Part shown: piece after piece, positions 9,710 through 18,181 of the stretch | Numbering within the stretch: position 1 is the stretch's first letter | Layout: each line of letters begins with the position of its first letter | Assembly (NCBI RefSeq): GCF_900166595.1 | Contig: NZ_LT745763.1 | Coordinates: 820,562-884,561, forward strand | From: Virgibacillus dokdonensis | Lineage (GTDB): Bacteria; Bacillota; Bacilli; Bacillales; Amphibacillaceae | Direction of reading: 5' to 3' | Length of the DNA stretch: 64,000 bases | Notes under the pieces: generated by a model | Told to the model about the DNA's origin: nothing | The model's input: only the letters and a program-made list of their open reading frames with translations | The model's database searches: none | Translations under genes and position numbers: made by a program

Positions 9710-10101
9710 AGCTGGTCGCCTCCTTTCATAAGGTTATCGAAAATACGTTCGCAAATTTCCGAAAATTCTTCCTGCTTTAAATCACGGCAAATGCTCTCAG
9801 CTATGAGTGGTCGTAAATTCTTTTCTAACGCCATTTTGCAAGCTTCTGTCGCCTTTGGGATGCCGTCTGGATGAATCATAACTCCTTTCTGGCGATGAAT
9901 TTGTAAAAACCCTTCCTGTTTTAATTGTTGGTAGGCTTTATTAACAGTATGTAAGTTAATGCCGATATCAGCAGCTAGTGACCGAACAGATGGTAAAGCA
10001 TCACCTGGAAGTAGCTCTTTCTTTGCAATTCCTTCAATAATTTGTCTCATCAATTGTAAGTAAATGGGATCTTCGGATTCAAAATCTAGTTCAATAAACA
10101 C
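9706..10101 (-). CDS. GntR family transcriptional regulator (YtrA/YhcF type)
   Basis: A 131-residue protein: winged HTH from residue 10 to 80 (PIYLQLMRQIIEGIAKKELL, then LPSVRSLAADIGINLHTVNKAY) plus a short C-terminal helical region. The start is GTG at 10101, preceded by AAAAGGAG at 9-10 nt. It heads an operon of five genes running leftward. A 13-bp-arm palindrome immediately upstream is its probable operator. It is distinct in sequence from the GntR encoded at 4714. Confidence 0.92.
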   Translation of the reverse strand: MFIELDFESEDPIYLQLMRQIIEGIAKKELLPGDALPSVRSLAADIGINLHTVNKAYQQLKQEGFLQIHRQKGVMIHPDGIPKATEACKMALEKNLRPLIAESICRDLKQEEFSEICERIFDNLMKGGDQL

Positions 10102-10124
10102 ACTATATAAACTCCTTTTTTTGT

Positions 10125-10157
10125 TCTATCTGTTATACTTATAATATAACAAATAGA
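10125..10157. promoter_or_regulatory. Palindromic operator upstream of the second GntR operon
   Basis: Arms TCTATCTGTTATA and TATAACAAATAGA separated by 7 bp; 12 of 13 positions are complementary. It is positioned just upstream of the ribosome site of the GntR gene, and TATAAT-like sequence lies inside it. This suits autorepression. The half-site differs from the operator at 4675. Confidence 0.65.
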
Positions 10158-10295
10158 TAAAAATAGCAATGTTTGTTTTATTTTTCTTGAAAATTTGCTT
10201 AACAGTAACTATGTAAAATGGATAGCACTTTATGCCTTTTACAATAATAAAAAAACTATCTTGCCTGGTGAACGCCCTTTTTTATCGTAAAAAAA

Positions 10296-10327
10296 GAGTC
10301 GGAATAAAGTAATCTTTATTCCGACTC
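10296..10327 (-). terminator. Terminator of the XRE regulator gene
   Basis: Perfect stem GAGTCGGAATAAAG / CTTTATTCCGACTC with a 4-nt loop. Read leftward it is followed by T7. Confidence 0.88.
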
Positions 10328-10337
10328 CATGTGCGAG

Positions 10338-10751
10338 TTATAATTGCTTATATTGTTGAATGATAGCTCCTAGCAATTCGTGTATAGAATGTTGCTTTTT
10401 AGGAGTGAGTTGTTTTAATTGAAATAATCTTTCTTTAATTTCTGGAAATGTCATTACATATTCCATTATTTCTACAGCCTCATCGTCAAATGATTGATCA
10501 GAAGTTTGAAAGACGTGCTTTAGTTCAGCAATCACATTTTCATGAAATGTGTTATTGCCTGCTAAATAGTCAATGGATACATGAAAAAGATCTGAAAGTT
10601 TCATTAGCGAAGAAATATCTGGGGTAACATGGCTGTTTTCCCATTTGGCTATGACAGAGCGTGAAAGCTGAAGCTTATCTGCTAATTGCTGCTGAGTCCA
10701 ACCTTGTTGCTCTCGTAAACGTTTGATGTTGTATGCAATTTGTATGTTCAT
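10338..10751 (-). CDS. XRE/Cro-CI family transcriptional regulator
   Basis: A 137-residue protein with an N-terminal HTH_3 (IKRLREQQGWTQQQLADKL, then SRSVIAKWENSHVTPD, residues 8-62) and a helical C-terminal domain of about 75 residues with no recognised motif. It is transcribed divergently from a 102-residue hypothetical gene, with a 148-bp shared region containing TGTTC/GAACA half-sites. It is probably an autoregulator of that divergent pair; the target is inferred. Confidence 0.88.
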   Translation of the reverse strand: MNIQIAYNIKRLREQQGWTQQQLADKLQLSRSVIAKWENSHVTPDISSLMKLSDLFHVSIDYLAGNNTFHENVIAELKHVFQTSDQSFDDEAVEIMEYVMTFPEIKERLFQLKQLTPKKQHSIHELLGAIIQQYKQL

Positions 10752-10840
10752 GGACTATCACACTCAATTGGTTAAAATTAGAAAAGATTCTATAGTAATT
10801 TCCATCCTACCATGATTCTTAAAAGAAAATGGGAAATCAT

Positions 10841-10872
10841 TGTTCTTATTTTGAACATATTGTAAAATGTTC
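10841..10872. promoter_or_regulatory. Putative XRE operator half-sites
   Basis: TGTTC (10841-10845), GAACAT (10853-10858) and ATGTTC (10867-10872) form two overlapping inverted pairs in the divergent intergenic region upstream of position 10900. This is the usual pattern for XRE-type repressors. No binding evidence exists beyond symmetry. Confidence 0.4.
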
Positions 10873-10899
10873 CTATAAAGAATAAAGAGGAGGAAACAC

Positions 10900-11208
10900 A
10901 TGATCTGCTGTCTAAAGATTTATCACCCAACAGTTACGACTTTAACCAAATGTAAGATGTTACGATTTATGTTTAAAGATTATCCACTTCAAATTGAAGT
11001 GATATCAAAAAATGCTGTACTTATATATGTATGGGATGTACCAAAAAAGGAGGTTTGGCAAGCTTTTATTAACTTTGAAAGTACGAATGTAATTACTGGA
11101 TATGGATTTAGTGAGGAAAAAGCGGAAGCAAGACTGATAGCAGAAGCAATGGTAATTAAGTTGTTATCCATGCGAAACAAGAGACAAAAGCATCCACTTG
11201 TTTTTTAA
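10900..11208 (+). CDS. Hypothetical protein divergent from XRE regulator
   Basis: A 102-residue soluble protein, not recognised. It starts MICCLKIYHPTVTTLTKCKM and contains a strand-rich middle (PLQIEVISKNAVLIYVWDVP) and a helical, charged end (SEEKAEARLIAEAMVIKLLSM). The ribosome site AGAGGAGGA is at ideal distance, so it is a real gene. It may be the controlled partner of the XRE regulator; no function can be assigned. Confidence 0.7.
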   Translation: MICCLKIYHPTVTTLTKCKMLRFMFKDYPLQIEVISKNAVLIYVWDVPKKEVWQAFINFESTNVITGYGFSEEKAEARLIAEAMVIKLLSMRNKRQKHPLVF

Positions 11209-11241
11209 AATTGATGAAGGTTTCAATACATCTAATAAATA

Positions 11242-11290
11242 AACTGGCAGCTTAAGGTATTATATTGCAAAACTGCCAGTTCATTTTTTC
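11242..11290 (+). terminator. Terminator after the 102-residue hypothetical gene
   Basis: Arms AACTGGCAG and CTGCCAGTT with a 22-nt loop, then TCATTTTTTC. It lies between converging genes and may also serve yfhF. Confidence 0.7.
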
Positions 11291-11314
11291 ATAACTTTGC
11301 TATCCCGCACAGAT

Positions 11315-12205
11315 TTATTTGTGGTGAAGATGGTGTAGTGCTTCCTGCAGATAAGGGAAAGAGAACGTAAATGAATGATCTAGTGCTTTTTGGGGGATAA
11401 CGTACTGACCTTTAGTTATTAAGCCCGCCATTTCGCCAAGTGCCGTGTACATAAATATGGAAGGAACAGGAAGCCAATAGGGTCGATTTAACACTTTTGC
11501 TAATATCTGCATAAATGTTTTGTTTTGCTTTGGGTGTGGTGCAGTTACATTTACAGGTCCAGATATAGCTTTATTTTCGATACAAAAAACGATTAATTTC
11601 ACAGCATCTTCAATATGAATCCATGATATCCATTGTTCCCCGGAGCCAATTTTGCCTCCTACACCTAGTTGGACAGGGAATCGCATCATTGGTAAAGCCC
11701 CACCGTTTCCTAGAACAACACCAAAACGAGTAAGTACTGTGCGAATATTGTATTTCTCAGCTTGTTTAGCGACGTTTTCCCATTTCGTTGTAACCTTTGC
11801 TAGAAAGTCATCACCAGGAGTAGTCGTGTTTTCGGAAAACATCAGGTCATTGGAAGTTCCGTAATATCCTACAGCAGAACCACTAATGAATACATCTGGC
11901 TTATTTGGCAATTTTTCCATAAATGCTAGTGTTTTTTCGGTTGTTTGAATTCTGCTGGATAAAATGGATTCTTTCTTTGTTTTTGTCCAATAACCAAATA
12001 AAGATTCACCAGCAAGGTTAATCACACTTTTAATAGGCGGCAATTGTTCATTAGGATAGTCATAACCAATGAAAGTTTGTTTATTTGTATCTGTATGTTC
12101 TTGGGGGGAGCGTGTCAACACATATACATGATAATCACGCTCACATAAATAGTCCGTTAATGCTTGGCCAATAAATCCAGTTCCTCCTGTTATTAGTACA
12201 TTCAT
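11315..12205 (-). CDS. yfhF: TIGR01777-family NAD-dependent epimerase, YfhF
   Basis: A 296-residue short-chain dehydrogenase/epimerase: N-terminal nucleotide-binding motif TGGTGFIGQALTDYL, catalytic-type region SGSAVGYYG, and the C-terminal DUF1731 segment ending in HSFTFSFPYLQEALHHLH. Same length class as B. subtilis YfhF and in the same place next to recX, but here on the opposite strand to recX. Ribosome site GGAGGAGAAAAC. The substrate is unknown. Confidence 0.9.
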   Translation of the reverse strand: MNVLITGGTGFIGQALTDYLCERDYHVYVLTRSPQEHTDTNKQTFIGYDYPNEQLPPIKSVINLAGESLFGYWTKTKKESILSSRIQTTEKTLAFMEKLPNKPDVFISGSAVGYYGTSNDLMFSENTTTPGDDFLAKVTTKWENVAKQAEKYNIRTVLTRFGVVLGNGGALPMMRFPVQLGVGGKIGSGEQWISWIHIEDAVKLIVFCIENKAISGPVNVTAPHPKQNKTFMQILAKVLNRPYWLPVPSIFMYTALGEMAGLITKGQYVIPQKALDHSFTFSFPYLQEALHHLHHK

Positions 12206-12645
12206 GTTTTCTCCTCCTTCATATTCAATATGTAAATCTTAAGTTAATGTCAGTTTCCCCAATATGTGCTATTCCATGTTTCTCATCGGCAGAGCGCATT
12301 CAAAGGTGCTATCATTTTGTGAATTTTATTTGCTCATAAGATGTAGCGGCAAGGGGTTTTGGGTCTAAGTTAGTATAAGTTTTCTTTATAAAGACTTGCA
12401 ATCATGAAACGGCTACATTACATTTCAACTTATATCTAATTATAAACGATACAAAAAAGCTAGAGTAGCAAAAGGTGCTATCCACAAAGTACGGCGAAAA
12501 GATGATCTGTACTCGAAAATGTAACAATGCTACAGTGGAGAACGAAAATTTGTTAGCATGTAAAAAAAAGCCTTCCTTAATAAAATAGAATAACTTTTTC
12601 ATTCCGCTCCATTTTGGTATGATGAAAAAAAGGAGAGAGAGTGGA
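12206..12645. other. Intergenic region between divergent yfhF and recX
   Basis: 440 bp without a supportable gene. It should hold the two divergent promoters. The only open frame, on the minus strand, has no ribosome site and an unusual composition. A T-rich tract and weak A/T boxes lie near 12595-12625. No clear repeat of families A-C was found here. Confidence 0.5.
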
Positions 12646-13467
12646 ATGTCAAAAATCACTCGTATTACAACACAGAAAAAAATGCATCAACGATATAATA
12701 TTTTTTTGACTGATGATAATAAAGGGGAACGCTACGGTTTTAGTGTAGACGAATCTGTATTGATTCATTTTCAGTTACGAAAAGGCATGGAAATATCAGA
12801 TTCCATGATGGACGCCATCAAAAGAAGTGATAGCATGTACCAATCTTATACCCTTGCTATTCGATATTTAAGCTTCCGCATGCGAACAAAAAAAGAAATA
12901 GAGGACTACTTAACAAAAAAAGAAGTAGATCAAGCTCATATAGTAAGCGTGATGGACAAGTTGGTAGAAGAGCAACTTCTTAATGATCATCAGTTTGCTG
13001 ACATGTTTGTACGATCACGAATAAATACATCCACAAAAGGCCCGGCAATCATTAAGCAGGAATTGTTGAAAAAAGGAGTAGAGGAAAACATTGCAGATAA
13101 TGCGTTAAAGCAATTCTCATATGCCATTCAATATGATAAAGTGAAAAAATTGGTGGAGAAAAAACAACAACAGAAAAAAACAGAGTCATATAAAAAGCGA
13201 CTACAAAAAATGCAAACTTTTTTACAACAAAAAGGTTATGATAAAAGTGTAGTCCAAACAGTGGTGCAGGAACTTCCATCATCCATTGATAGGAATGCCG
13301 AATGGGATGCTATTATCCATCATGGAGAAAAATTAAAGAAAAAGCATGCAATGAAAAGAACAGGGTTTGAGTTGAGGCAGAAAATAACAGAAGGATTGTA
13401 TAGAAAAGGTTTTTCTTTTGAACTTATTCAGCAGTATTTAGAAAGACATGTGGATGATAAAGAGTAA
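12646..13467 (+). CDS. recX: Recombination regulator RecX
   Basis: A 273-residue protein modulating RecA filament assembly. RecX features: YTLAIRYLSFRMRTKKEIEDYL (first three-helix repeat), HQFADMFVRSRI then GPAIIKQELLKKGV (second repeat), and further repeats to the C terminus ending in FELIQQYLERH. This is the long form with an N-terminal extension typical of Firmicutes (about 265 residues). The start at 12646 is chosen because AAGGAGAGAGA lies 7-14 nt before it. Neighbours yfhF and yfhH match B. subtilis. Confidence 0.93.
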   Translation: MSKITRITTQKKMHQRYNIFLTDDNKGERYGFSVDESVLIHFQLRKGMEISDSMMDAIKRSDSMYQSYTLAIRYLSFRMRTKKEIEDYLTKKEVDQAHIVSVMDKLVEEQLLNDHQFADMFVRSRINTSTKGPAIIKQELLKKGVEENIADNALKQFSYAIQYDKVKKLVEKKQQQKKTESYKKRLQKMQTFLQQKGYDKSVVQTVVQELPSSIDRNAEWDAIIHHGEKLKKKHAMKRTGFELRQKITEGLYRKGFSFELIQQYLERHVDDKE

Positions 13468-13612
13468 TAGTGATAGGGCTGTTAGGTTTCTTTTCTGTTT
13501 GTTGATTGGTAAAATTAAAGAGGATTTAGTTTCTATCGCTGTAGGAAATAAGAATTTTCCTAAGATAAACATGTAATAAAAATGCAAATGGGGAGAAGGA
13601 TGGGAAACAAAA

Positions 13613-13951
13613 ATGAACAATAATTATCGCTATAGTGACTATTCTATTGAGCAATTGCGTCAGGAAATAGGCAGGTTAAAAGAAAAAGCGCAAAAAGCAG
13701 AACAGCTAGGAAATATTTCTGAGGTGGCAGTTAATGAGCGTAAAATGCAGGTTGCTTTAGCTTATACAATAAATCCAGATGACTTTACAGCAAATGAGAC
13801 GTATGAATTTACAACAGATCAAGGATGGAACTTCAAGGTGGACTATATAAATGGTGTGTTTGCTTGGGGGCACAGAGTTAATCTATTAGGAGAGGTACTA
13901 GAAAAACAGGAAGCAATTCCGATATCTTTGTTAGGGAAACGTATAGAATAA
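13613..13951 (+). CDS. yfhH: YfhH family protein (DUF1811)
   Basis: A 112-residue small protein: a helical, charged N-terminal half (YSIEQLRQEIGRLKEKAQKA) and a beta-rich C-terminal half (FTTDQGWNFKVDYINGVFAW) typical of the YfhH family, whose function is unknown. The order recX-yfhH is conserved in Bacillaceae. A GGGGAGAAGGATGGG stretch precedes the start. A perfect terminator stem follows at 14061. Confidence 0.88.
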   Translation: MNNNYRYSDYSIEQLRQEIGRLKEKAQKAEQLGNISEVAVNERKMQVALAYTINPDDFTANETYEFTTDQGWNFKVDYINGVFAWGHRVNLLGEVLEKQEAIPISLLGKRIE

Positions 13952-14060
13952 ATCCGTTGTTTTCAAGTTGTTATAGTTTTTTTAATCTACAGGTGGTGCA
14001 GGGCTTGCCTTATGTGCATGCTAATGGTATGATATAAAGTCTAAAATTGCCTAACCAAAG

Positions 14061-14090
14061 AAAACAGCAGGGGTTAGCCTGCTGTTTTAC
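14061..14090 (+). terminator. Terminator downstream of yfhH
   Basis: Perfect 11-bp stem AAAACAGCAGG / CCTGCTGTTTT with a 6-nt loop. The stem is symmetric and could act in both directions. Confidence 0.8.
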
Positions 14091-14130
14091 ATCGGAAGAA
14101 AAGAAAGTGTAGAATTTGATTTAACGGAAT

Positions 14131-14285
14131 AGCCACGTCCGGCTCCAGCGCCCAGCAACTAGGCGACTTCACGAAATCGCCTTACGATAAGTCATCATCG
14201 GTTCGTTCCTCACCGTGATTCCTAAAACTTTAGTTGATTCGTTCCACTCGCTACGTTGCTAACCGGGCGCTTGCGCCTTTGTTCT
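14131..14285. repeat. GC-rich hairpin repeat family B, copy 1
   Basis: A block starting AGCCACGTCCGGCTCC, through GCGCCCAGCAACTAGGCGA, to GTTGCTAACCGGGCGCTTG and GCGCCTTTGTTCTTTA. It is strikingly richer in G+C than its surroundings. The GCGCCC AGCAAC and GTTGCT (aacc) GGGCGC segments form a long-range stem; GGCGA..TCGCC forms a second. It abuts the yfhP stop codon. A second copy lies at 28455; copy 1 carries about 30 extra nt in the middle. Confidence 0.85.
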
Positions 14286-15272
14286 TTAAATGGGACTTTC
14301 TTCTACATAAAGTTTATGCTGAAGTTTCTTTTCTGAAAAGATCCATCCTGTGTAAGAACTTGTAATGTGCATCGAATCATCTATTTGCACAACGGCAACA
14401 AATGGATAATGCCCCTTGGAGCGATAGCGTAAGTCGATAAATCGCACTTCCGTATAATCTTTATATTCGTTAATTTCCCATCGGTATACGGGAGAAAATG
14501 AAAGGAACGCAGCAATATTTTTATCAGTCTTGGCCACTTTCATCAGCTCTGTATCTGGGAGCGGTACTCTTGTAAACTCATCAATAATTTCAATGTGATT
14601 GTTATCAACGACACCAACATAGAACCTATCCTTTGTCGTTATAGCGACACGCCAATAATTTTGTTTAATCGTTGGTGATGTAGCAATCTGCTCCACGTCG
14701 GAAAAATAGCTGTTGATTTTTTTTACGATGAATCGTTTATCCATGTAACGTTTGATGTAATAAAGTACAATAACGCTATAGATAACAGCCCATATAAATG
14801 CAGGGTTTGCTCCCAACGCCCAAGCAGCAATGCCGGCAATATGCAAGAAAAATATATATGGATCGAACGTATTAATAAAACCATAAGCTACCCATCGATT
14901 AGAGAAGGGCCGATATGCTTGTGTTCCATAGGCATTAAAAATATCCACTAACACATGGATTATTACGGCTATAGCAGTCCATAGCCAAATATGAAAGAAA
15001 CTCTTTTCTGGTATAAACAAATGGATCATACTTGCAATTAAAATTCCCCACATAAGAACTGCTGGAATAGAATGTGTAATTCCACGATGATGGCGTATAT
15101 AGGTAGCATTATTTTTTAATTTTAAAACGGTATCAAAATCTGGTGCATGGGAACCTACAATTGTTCCTACTAGAACAGCATTGAATAAAGCTGGGTCATT
15201 GCTTATAACAGGATCAATTGTAGCTAATCCCCCAAGCGCAACTCCCATTACAATATGGGTACCAGTATCCAT
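14286..15272 (-). CDS. yfhP: YfhP, DUF457/YdjM-type membrane-bound metal-dependent hydrolase
   Basis: A 328-residue protein. The N-terminal domain has four or five membrane segments and the family's His/Asp motifs: MDTGTHIVMG, GSHAPDFDTV, then YIRHHRGITHS and HVLVDIFNAYGTQAY. The C-terminal ~120 residues are soluble and beta-rich. In B. subtilis the homologue neighbours mutY (yfhQ) and sspE and has been reported to lower their expression; here it is divergent from mutY, which preserves that linkage. Ribosome site TTAAGGAGGAA. Confidence 0.9.
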   Translation of the reverse strand: MDTGTHIVMGVALGGLATIDPVISNDPALFNAVLVGTIVGSHAPDFDTVLKLKNNATYIRHHRGITHSIPAVLMWGILIASMIHLFIPEKSFFHIWLWTAIAVIIHVLVDIFNAYGTQAYRPFSNRWVAYGFINTFDPYIFFLHIAGIAAWALGANPAFIWAVIYSVIVLYYIKRYMDKRFIVKKINSYFSDVEQIATSPTIKQNYWRVAITTKDRFYVGVVDNNHIEIIDEFTRVPLPDTELMKVAKTDKNIAAFLSFSPVYRWEINEYKDYTEVRFIDLRYRSKGHYPFVAVVQIDDSMHITSSYTGWIFSEKKLQHKLYVEESPI

Positions 15273-15434
15273 AATGTTTTTTCCTCCTTAAGCTGCGTTT
15301 ATAGTTGTATATTCCTACTGCAGTAATAGGTATGTTCAAAAGCTTACGTATGTTTTTGCGAACTCTGAACACGCACTATAAAGGACAGGAAATATTTAAT
15401 GATGTTTTTATTGTACCATATAGGAAGTGATTTT

Positions 15435-16523
15435 ATGAATGATGAAAAACTACAATCTATTGACATTTTAACATTTCGACGTGATTTACTAAGCTGGTAT
15501 AAGGAAAATAAACGCGATTTACCTTGGCGCCAAGATCAGAATCCTTACCGAGTATGGGTCTCTGAAGTAATGCTACAACAAACAAAAGTAGATACGGTTA
15601 TTCCGTATTTTAATCGTTTTATGGCTAAATTCCCAACTGTAGAAGCATTAGCACAAGCGGATGAGCAAGAAGTGTTAAAGGAATGGGAAGGGCTTGGCTA
15701 TTACTCTAGAGCGCGAAATTTGCAAAATGCGGTGAAAGAGGTAGCAACGAAGTACAATGGAAGGGTGCCAGATGATGCGGAGGAACTAGGTGTATTAAAA
15801 GGGGTAGGTCCGTATACAAAGGGAGCGATTTTATCCATTGCTTATAATCAGCCAGAGCCAGCTGTAGATGGAAATGTCATGCGTGTTTTATCCCGAGTAT
15901 TAAAAATTGAAAGTGATATTACGCAACAACGGACGAAAAAACTATTTGAAGCCTATGTACGCAAGCTCATTGATCCACAAGACCCCTCATCGTTTAATCA
16001 AGCTGTCATGGAATTAGGGGCTTTAATATGTACACCTAAATCTCCAGCTTGTTTATTATGTCCGGTTCAAGCGCATTGCCAAGCTTTTGTTGCAGGTATG
16101 GAAGAACAGTTGCCCGTAAAAAAGAAAGCAAAAAAACAAAAGAATATTGCTTATGTTGTGTTGTTAGCAGTTGATGACCAAGATAATTATGTAATTGAAA
16201 AGCGAAAAGAAGCTGGTTTGTTAGCTAATTTGTGGCAATTTCCTATGGTTCCTATAAAAGAAGTAGAGTGGGTTCATTTAGAAAATTGGGTTTATAATGA
16301 ATATGGATTAGAAATAACGCTAGGGGAAAAACAAAGTAAGTTAAAGCATGTTTTTTCACATTTAATATGGCATTTAGAAGTATATGAAGCAAAATTAATT
16401 AAAAAATTAAGCAAAAGTAACAGGTTACAGTTAGTTAATAAACAGGATTTAACAAATTACCCTTTTCCTGTACCACATCAAAAAATTAGGAATAGTTTAT
16501 ATGAAAAGGAACAAAATATGTAA
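15435..16523 (+). CDS. mutY: A/G-specific adenine glycosylase MutY
   Basis: A 362-residue DNA glycosylase removing adenine opposite 8-oxoguanine. Visible: Q-rich substrate motif EVMLQQTKVDTV, HhH-GPD motif LKGVGPYTKGAILSIAY with catalytic Asp in PAVDGNVMRV, Fe-S cluster cysteines C-x6-C-x2-C-x5-C in ICTPKSPACLLCPVQAHC, and a NUDIX-like C-terminal domain (AYVVLLAVDDQDNYVIEKR onward). The start at 15435 has AGGAAGTGA upstream; ATG 15399 has none. Followed by its own terminator. Confidence 0.95.
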   Translation: MNDEKLQSIDILTFRRDLLSWYKENKRDLPWRQDQNPYRVWVSEVMLQQTKVDTVIPYFNRFMAKFPTVEALAQADEQEVLKEWEGLGYYSRARNLQNAVKEVATKYNGRVPDDAEELGVLKGVGPYTKGAILSIAYNQPEPAVDGNVMRVLSRVLKIESDITQQRTKKLFEAYVRKLIDPQDPSSFNQAVMELGALICTPKSPACLLCPVQAHCQAFVAGMEEQLPVKKKAKKQKNIAYVVLLAVDDQDNYVIEKRKEAGLLANLWQFPMVPIKEVEWVHLENWVYNEYGLEITLGEKQSKLKHVFSHLIWHLEVYEAKLIKKLSKSNRLQLVNKQDLTNYPFPVPHQKIRNSLYEKEQNM

Positions 16524-16527
16524 CAGG

Positions 16528-16560
16528 AACACAAGGCAAATTGTTGCCTTGTGTTTTTTA
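16528..16560 (+). terminator. Terminator of mutY
   Basis: Perfect arms AACACAAGGCAA / TTGCCTTGTGTT around a 4-nt loop, with T5 or more at the 3' side. Confidence 0.92.
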
Positions 16561-16658
16561 TACTATAGGAAAGCATAAATTTTTAGGACTTATAGTATAA
16601 GCAAAACGACGGCGTTCTATCGTTATAAAGATTTTGGCGATAGCCATCGTTTTTCTAA
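16561..16658 (+). repeat. Repeat family A, copy 2
   Basis: Begins TACTATAGGAAAGCATAAAT, has TTATAGTATAAGCAAAAC and ends CGTTTTTCTAAA. It sits between the mutY terminator and the 3' end of the small minus-strand gene. The internal ATCGTTATAAAG..GGCGATAG section shows pairing potential. Confidence 0.7.
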
Positions 16659-16663
16659 ATGTT

Positions 16664-16840
16664 TTAATTTTTTCTCGCTTGCATCTCTTTATTAATTTCA
16701 TGCAGGATGCTTAGTCCTTCTGGGTTTATATATGGCAAAAGCTGTGACAAAGCGTGTTGGAAATAATCTAATTCATTCTTATCCCAATCTTGTTTACTGA
16801 TCATGGAAAGTTCTGTGAAATCACGTCTGTTTTCTTCCAT
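16664..16840 (-). CDS. Small acidic/helical hypothetical protein (58 aa)
   Basis: This short frame reads MEENRRDFTELSMISKQDWD, continues with ELDYFQHALSQLLPYINPEG and ends EINKEMQARKN. The ribosome site GGAGGGTGAATT stands directly before ATG, and the composition is a plausible soluble helical protein. A small yfh-type gene between mutY and sspE is usual in Bacillaceae, but I cannot match it to a named family. The antisense frames are not open over this stretch. Confidence 0.75.
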   Translation of the reverse strand: MEENRRDFTELSMISKQDWDKNELDYFQHALSQLLPYINPEGLSILHEINKEMQARKN

Positions 16841-17008
16841 AATTCACCCTCCAGTAAGTCCATAGCAATTTCTATTCTCTCTTCAAACGTATTCAGTTAT
16901 AGGATAAAGCTATTTAGAAAGCCAACTATAGCGCCTATAATAATCCCTCGTTCTTAATATGCGTATTTAACAAAATTATATTCGTTTATGGAATAAATAA
17001 CCAAAAAA

Positions 17009-17034
17009 CCATTATTTTACTACAAAAATAATGG
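17009..17034. terminator. Symmetric stem-loop upstream of sspE
   Basis: CCATTATTTT and AAAATAATGG arms (10 bp) around 6 nt. Possibly a terminator or an mRNA leader hairpin between the small gene's promoter region and sspE. Function unproven. Confidence 0.4.
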
Positions 17035-17083
17035 ATAACTTCATGTGTTGTCGGACAAATTAATTATTGCGGAGGTGATATTG

Positions 17084-17263
17084 ATGGCTAAAAAGCAACA
17101 ACCAAACCAAACTTCTACTGGTACAAACATTCAAAAGGTTAAGCAACAGAATCAACAAGCCGCTCAAGGGCAAGGTCAGTACGGTACAGAATATGGTGCT
17201 GAACAAACAAATGCTCAAGAAGTAAGAAAGCAAAACCAAAAATCTCAACAAAACAAAAAGTAA
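17084..17263 (+). CDS. sspE: Gamma-type small acid-soluble spore protein
   Basis: A 59-residue Gln/Asn-rich protein: MAKKQQPNQTSTGTNIQKVK, then EYGAEQTNAQEVRKQNQKS. Gamma-SASPs are the amino-acid store of the spore, degraded by the GPR protease at germination; the family's cleavage-type segment (EYGAE) is present. Shorter than B. subtilis SspE (84 residues), with a single repeat unit instead of two. The start at 17084 has GCGGAGGTGAT upstream. A SigG promoter is expected but I could not fix one. It shows the organism forms endospores. Confidence 0.9.
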   Translation: MAKKQQPNQTSTGTNIQKVKQQNQQAAQGQGQYGTEYGAEQTNAQEVRKQNQKSQQNKK

Positions 17264-17288
17264 CGATTTATAGCCTCAATTATGCCAA

Positions 17289-17337
17289 GGACTATACCAA
17301 AAGCTGTGTTAGAGCTTTTGGTATAGTCCGATTTTTG
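17289..17337 (+). terminator. Terminator of sspE
   Basis: Perfect 17-bp stem GGACTATACCAAAAGCT / AGCTTTTGGTATAGTCC, 7-nt loop, T5 tail. Confidence 0.95.
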
Positions 17338-17341
17338 TTTT

Positions 17342-17430
17342 GCTATAGGAAGTATAATTTTTTAGTATTTATAGTATAAGAAAAACTACAGCTTCTGAAA
17401 TAAGACTTGGTGACGAGCAAAGTTTTCTAA
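17342..17430 (+). repeat. Repeat family A, copy 3
   Basis: GCTATAGGAAGTATAAT, then TATAGTATAAGAAAAACTAC, AAGACTTGG and CAAAGTTTTCTAA. It follows the sspE terminator directly. Confidence 0.75.
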
Positions 17431-17584
17431 TTTGCATTCTTAGTAGGGTGGGTATATTTTTCAAATGGAAACAGGCAAGATGTTTGCATATTGAAAATGA
17501 ATTACTTTATATTTCTCTCCATTACTATTATAATAATATGCATGATTCGTTATGGAGGTTTTTTGTAAAGGAAAGGGAGATTGA

Positions 17585-18112
17585 ATGGTTGCTCCGATCC
17601 CAGGAACTAATATACAAATACAAAGTTATAAGCATAATGGACGGTTGCATCGTATATGGACAAACAGTCTTGTTTTAAAAGGGACAGAGACCGTTGTTAT
17701 CGGAGCAAATGACCGAACAGAGGTAAAAGAAAGTGATGGTAGGTCATGGTTTACGAGAGAACCAGCTATTTGTTATTTTCATGCTGCGCATTGGTTTAAC
17801 GTCATCGGTATGCTTCGAACAGACGGTATTTATTACTATTGTAATATCAGCTCTCCATTTCTATATGAGCATCGTGCAATTAAATATATTGATTATGACT
17901 TAGATGTAAAAGTTTATCCAGATATGACATATACTTTATTAGATGAAGACGAGTATGAACTACATCGACAACAAATGAAATACCCAAGTAAACTTGATTA
18001 TATCTTACATCACCAATTGAATATTCTTGTAAGGTGGGTGAGACAAAGATATGGTCCTTTTTCACCAGGGTTTGTCGATGAATGGTATGAGCGATACTTA
18101 ACATATCGATAA
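17585..18112 (+). CDS. ygaC: DUF402/UPF0374 nucleoside di-/triphosphatase, YgaC
   Basis: A 175-residue single-domain protein: [69 protein letters not shown]. This is the DUF402 fold with its acidic metal site (DYDLD, DEDEYE). The S. aureus homologue hydrolyses nucleoside tri- and diphosphates. Length equals B. subtilis YgaC, and ygaC-ygaD order is conserved. Ribosome site AAAGGGAG. Confidence 0.92.
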   Translation: MVAPIPGTNIQIQSYKHNGRLHRIWTNSLVLKGTETVVIGANDRTEVKESDGRSWFTREPAICYFHAAHWFNVIGMLRTDGIYYYCNISSPFLYEHRAIKYIDYDLDVKVYPDMTYTLLDEDEYELHRQQMKYPSKLDYILHHQLNILVRWVRQRYGPFSPGFVDEWYERYLTYR

Positions 18113-18181
18113 AGCAAAAGGAGAACGAAAATAGAATGATTATACCTTGTTACAAATGAGTAGCAAGGCTTTTCTTTGCAA

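Noticed and set aside
12402..12659. 85-codon minus-strand frame with hydrophobic residues upstream of recX
   Set aside because: No ribosome site, overlaps the recX start region, and Phe/Ser-rich composition typical of antisense A/T-rich DNA.
14131..14285. Riboswitch or T-box interpretation of the GC-rich element
   Set aside because: It occurs twice in unrelated contexts, follows genes rather than leading them, and has no specifier or aptamer core that I recognise.
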